Positions 5,642 through 5,715 of a stretch of 5,715 nucleotides of DNA are shown here, piece after piece. How positions within the stretch are numbered: position 1 is the first letter of the stretch; every line of letters begins with the position of its first letter. Source of the DNA: Candidatus Poribacteria bacterium (GTDB lineage: Bacteria; Poribacteria; DTPJ01); the NCBI GenBank assembly GCA_011334435.1, contig DTPJ01000142.1, positions 1 to 5,715 on the forward strand. Direction: 5' to 3'. Below the pieces are notes generated by a model that saw only the letters and a program-made list of their open reading frames with translations, searched no databases and was not told the DNA's origin. The position numbers and the translations under genes were made by a program.

Positions 5642-5713
5642 GTCATTCCTGCGGAAGCAGGAATCCATTCCTTTGTTACAACTTCTCTGGATTCCCGCTT
5701 GCGCGGGAATGAC
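5642..5713. repeat. paired palindromic REP-like repeat forming a larger inverted repeat
   Basis: The left unit (5642-5667) is GTCATTCCTGC-GGAA-GCAGGAAT-CCA, with a perfect 8-bp stem 5645-5652/5657-5664. The right unit (5688-5713) has a perfect 8-bp stem 5691-5698/5703-5710 around TTGC. The two units are inverted copies of each other, matching at 23 of 26 positions, with a 20-base spacer. The core ATTCCCGC...GCGGGAAT resembles the dispersed GTCATTCCCGCGxAAGCGGGAATCCA repeat known from several phyla and is also like Neisseria dRS3 elements (from memory). It is non-coding and probably multicopy. The element may continue past the window edge. Confidence 0.86.
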
Positions 5714-5715
5714 AA

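Noticed and set aside
5642..5713. CRISPR repeat pair
   Set aside because: The two units are inverted rather than direct copies, with only a 20-base gap. This is a palindromic dispersed repeat.

Overview
The window is bacterial and AT-rich. It carries short overlapping gene pairs, Shine-Dalgarno sequences, a sigma70-type tRNA promoter, a bacterial initiator tRNA and dispersed palindromic repeats. I cannot place it in a phylum from sequence alone. The mix of an OPT-superfamily-like membrane protein of the DUF6785/DUF6784 sort, a secreted esterase, several toxin-antitoxin genes and two classes of dispersed repeat is what I would expect in an uncultured candidate-phylum genome such as Poribacteria, WOR-3 or Omnitrophota. 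That placement is a weak inference from memory.

Layout. Bases 1-240 hold a HicA-type toxin gene, possibly overlapped by the tail of an upstream gene. Bases 309-1430 encode an exported alpha/beta-hydrolase (esterase D-like). Bases 1480-1539 are a dispersed inverted repeat lying directly before an MNT nucleotidyltransferase gene (about 1551/1560-1889). This overlaps a HEPN-domain partner (1873-2264) that is split by a one-base frameshift. A 669-residue polytopic membrane protein (2302-4311) follows behind a perfect Shine-Dalgarno. After it comes a VapB-like/VapC (PIN) pair (4357-4981) and a weak hairpin. All genes to this point are on the plus strand.

From 5152 to 5531 the information lies on the minus strand. 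A strong extended -10 promoter (5503-5531) reads leftwards through tRNA-Leu(UAA), a 10-bp AT tandem repeat and initiator tRNA-fMet(CAU), and ends at an intrinsic terminator (5152-5182). This transcript converges on vapBC. The stretch 5532-5641 holds no supportable gene. The last 75 bases carry a pair of palindromes that together form a larger inverted repeat.

How it fits together. Three toxin-antitoxin-type loci (HicA, MNT/HEPN, VapBC) sit within 5 kb around two metabolic or transport genes and beside tRNA genes, as expected of an accessory or mobile-prone region. I see no transposase, integrase, CRISPR array or phage gene. I see no convincing new multi-gene system. The best leads are the broken HEPN gene, the poorly characterised OPT-like transporter, the esterase's conserved-looking C-terminal tail, and the two dispersed repeats.
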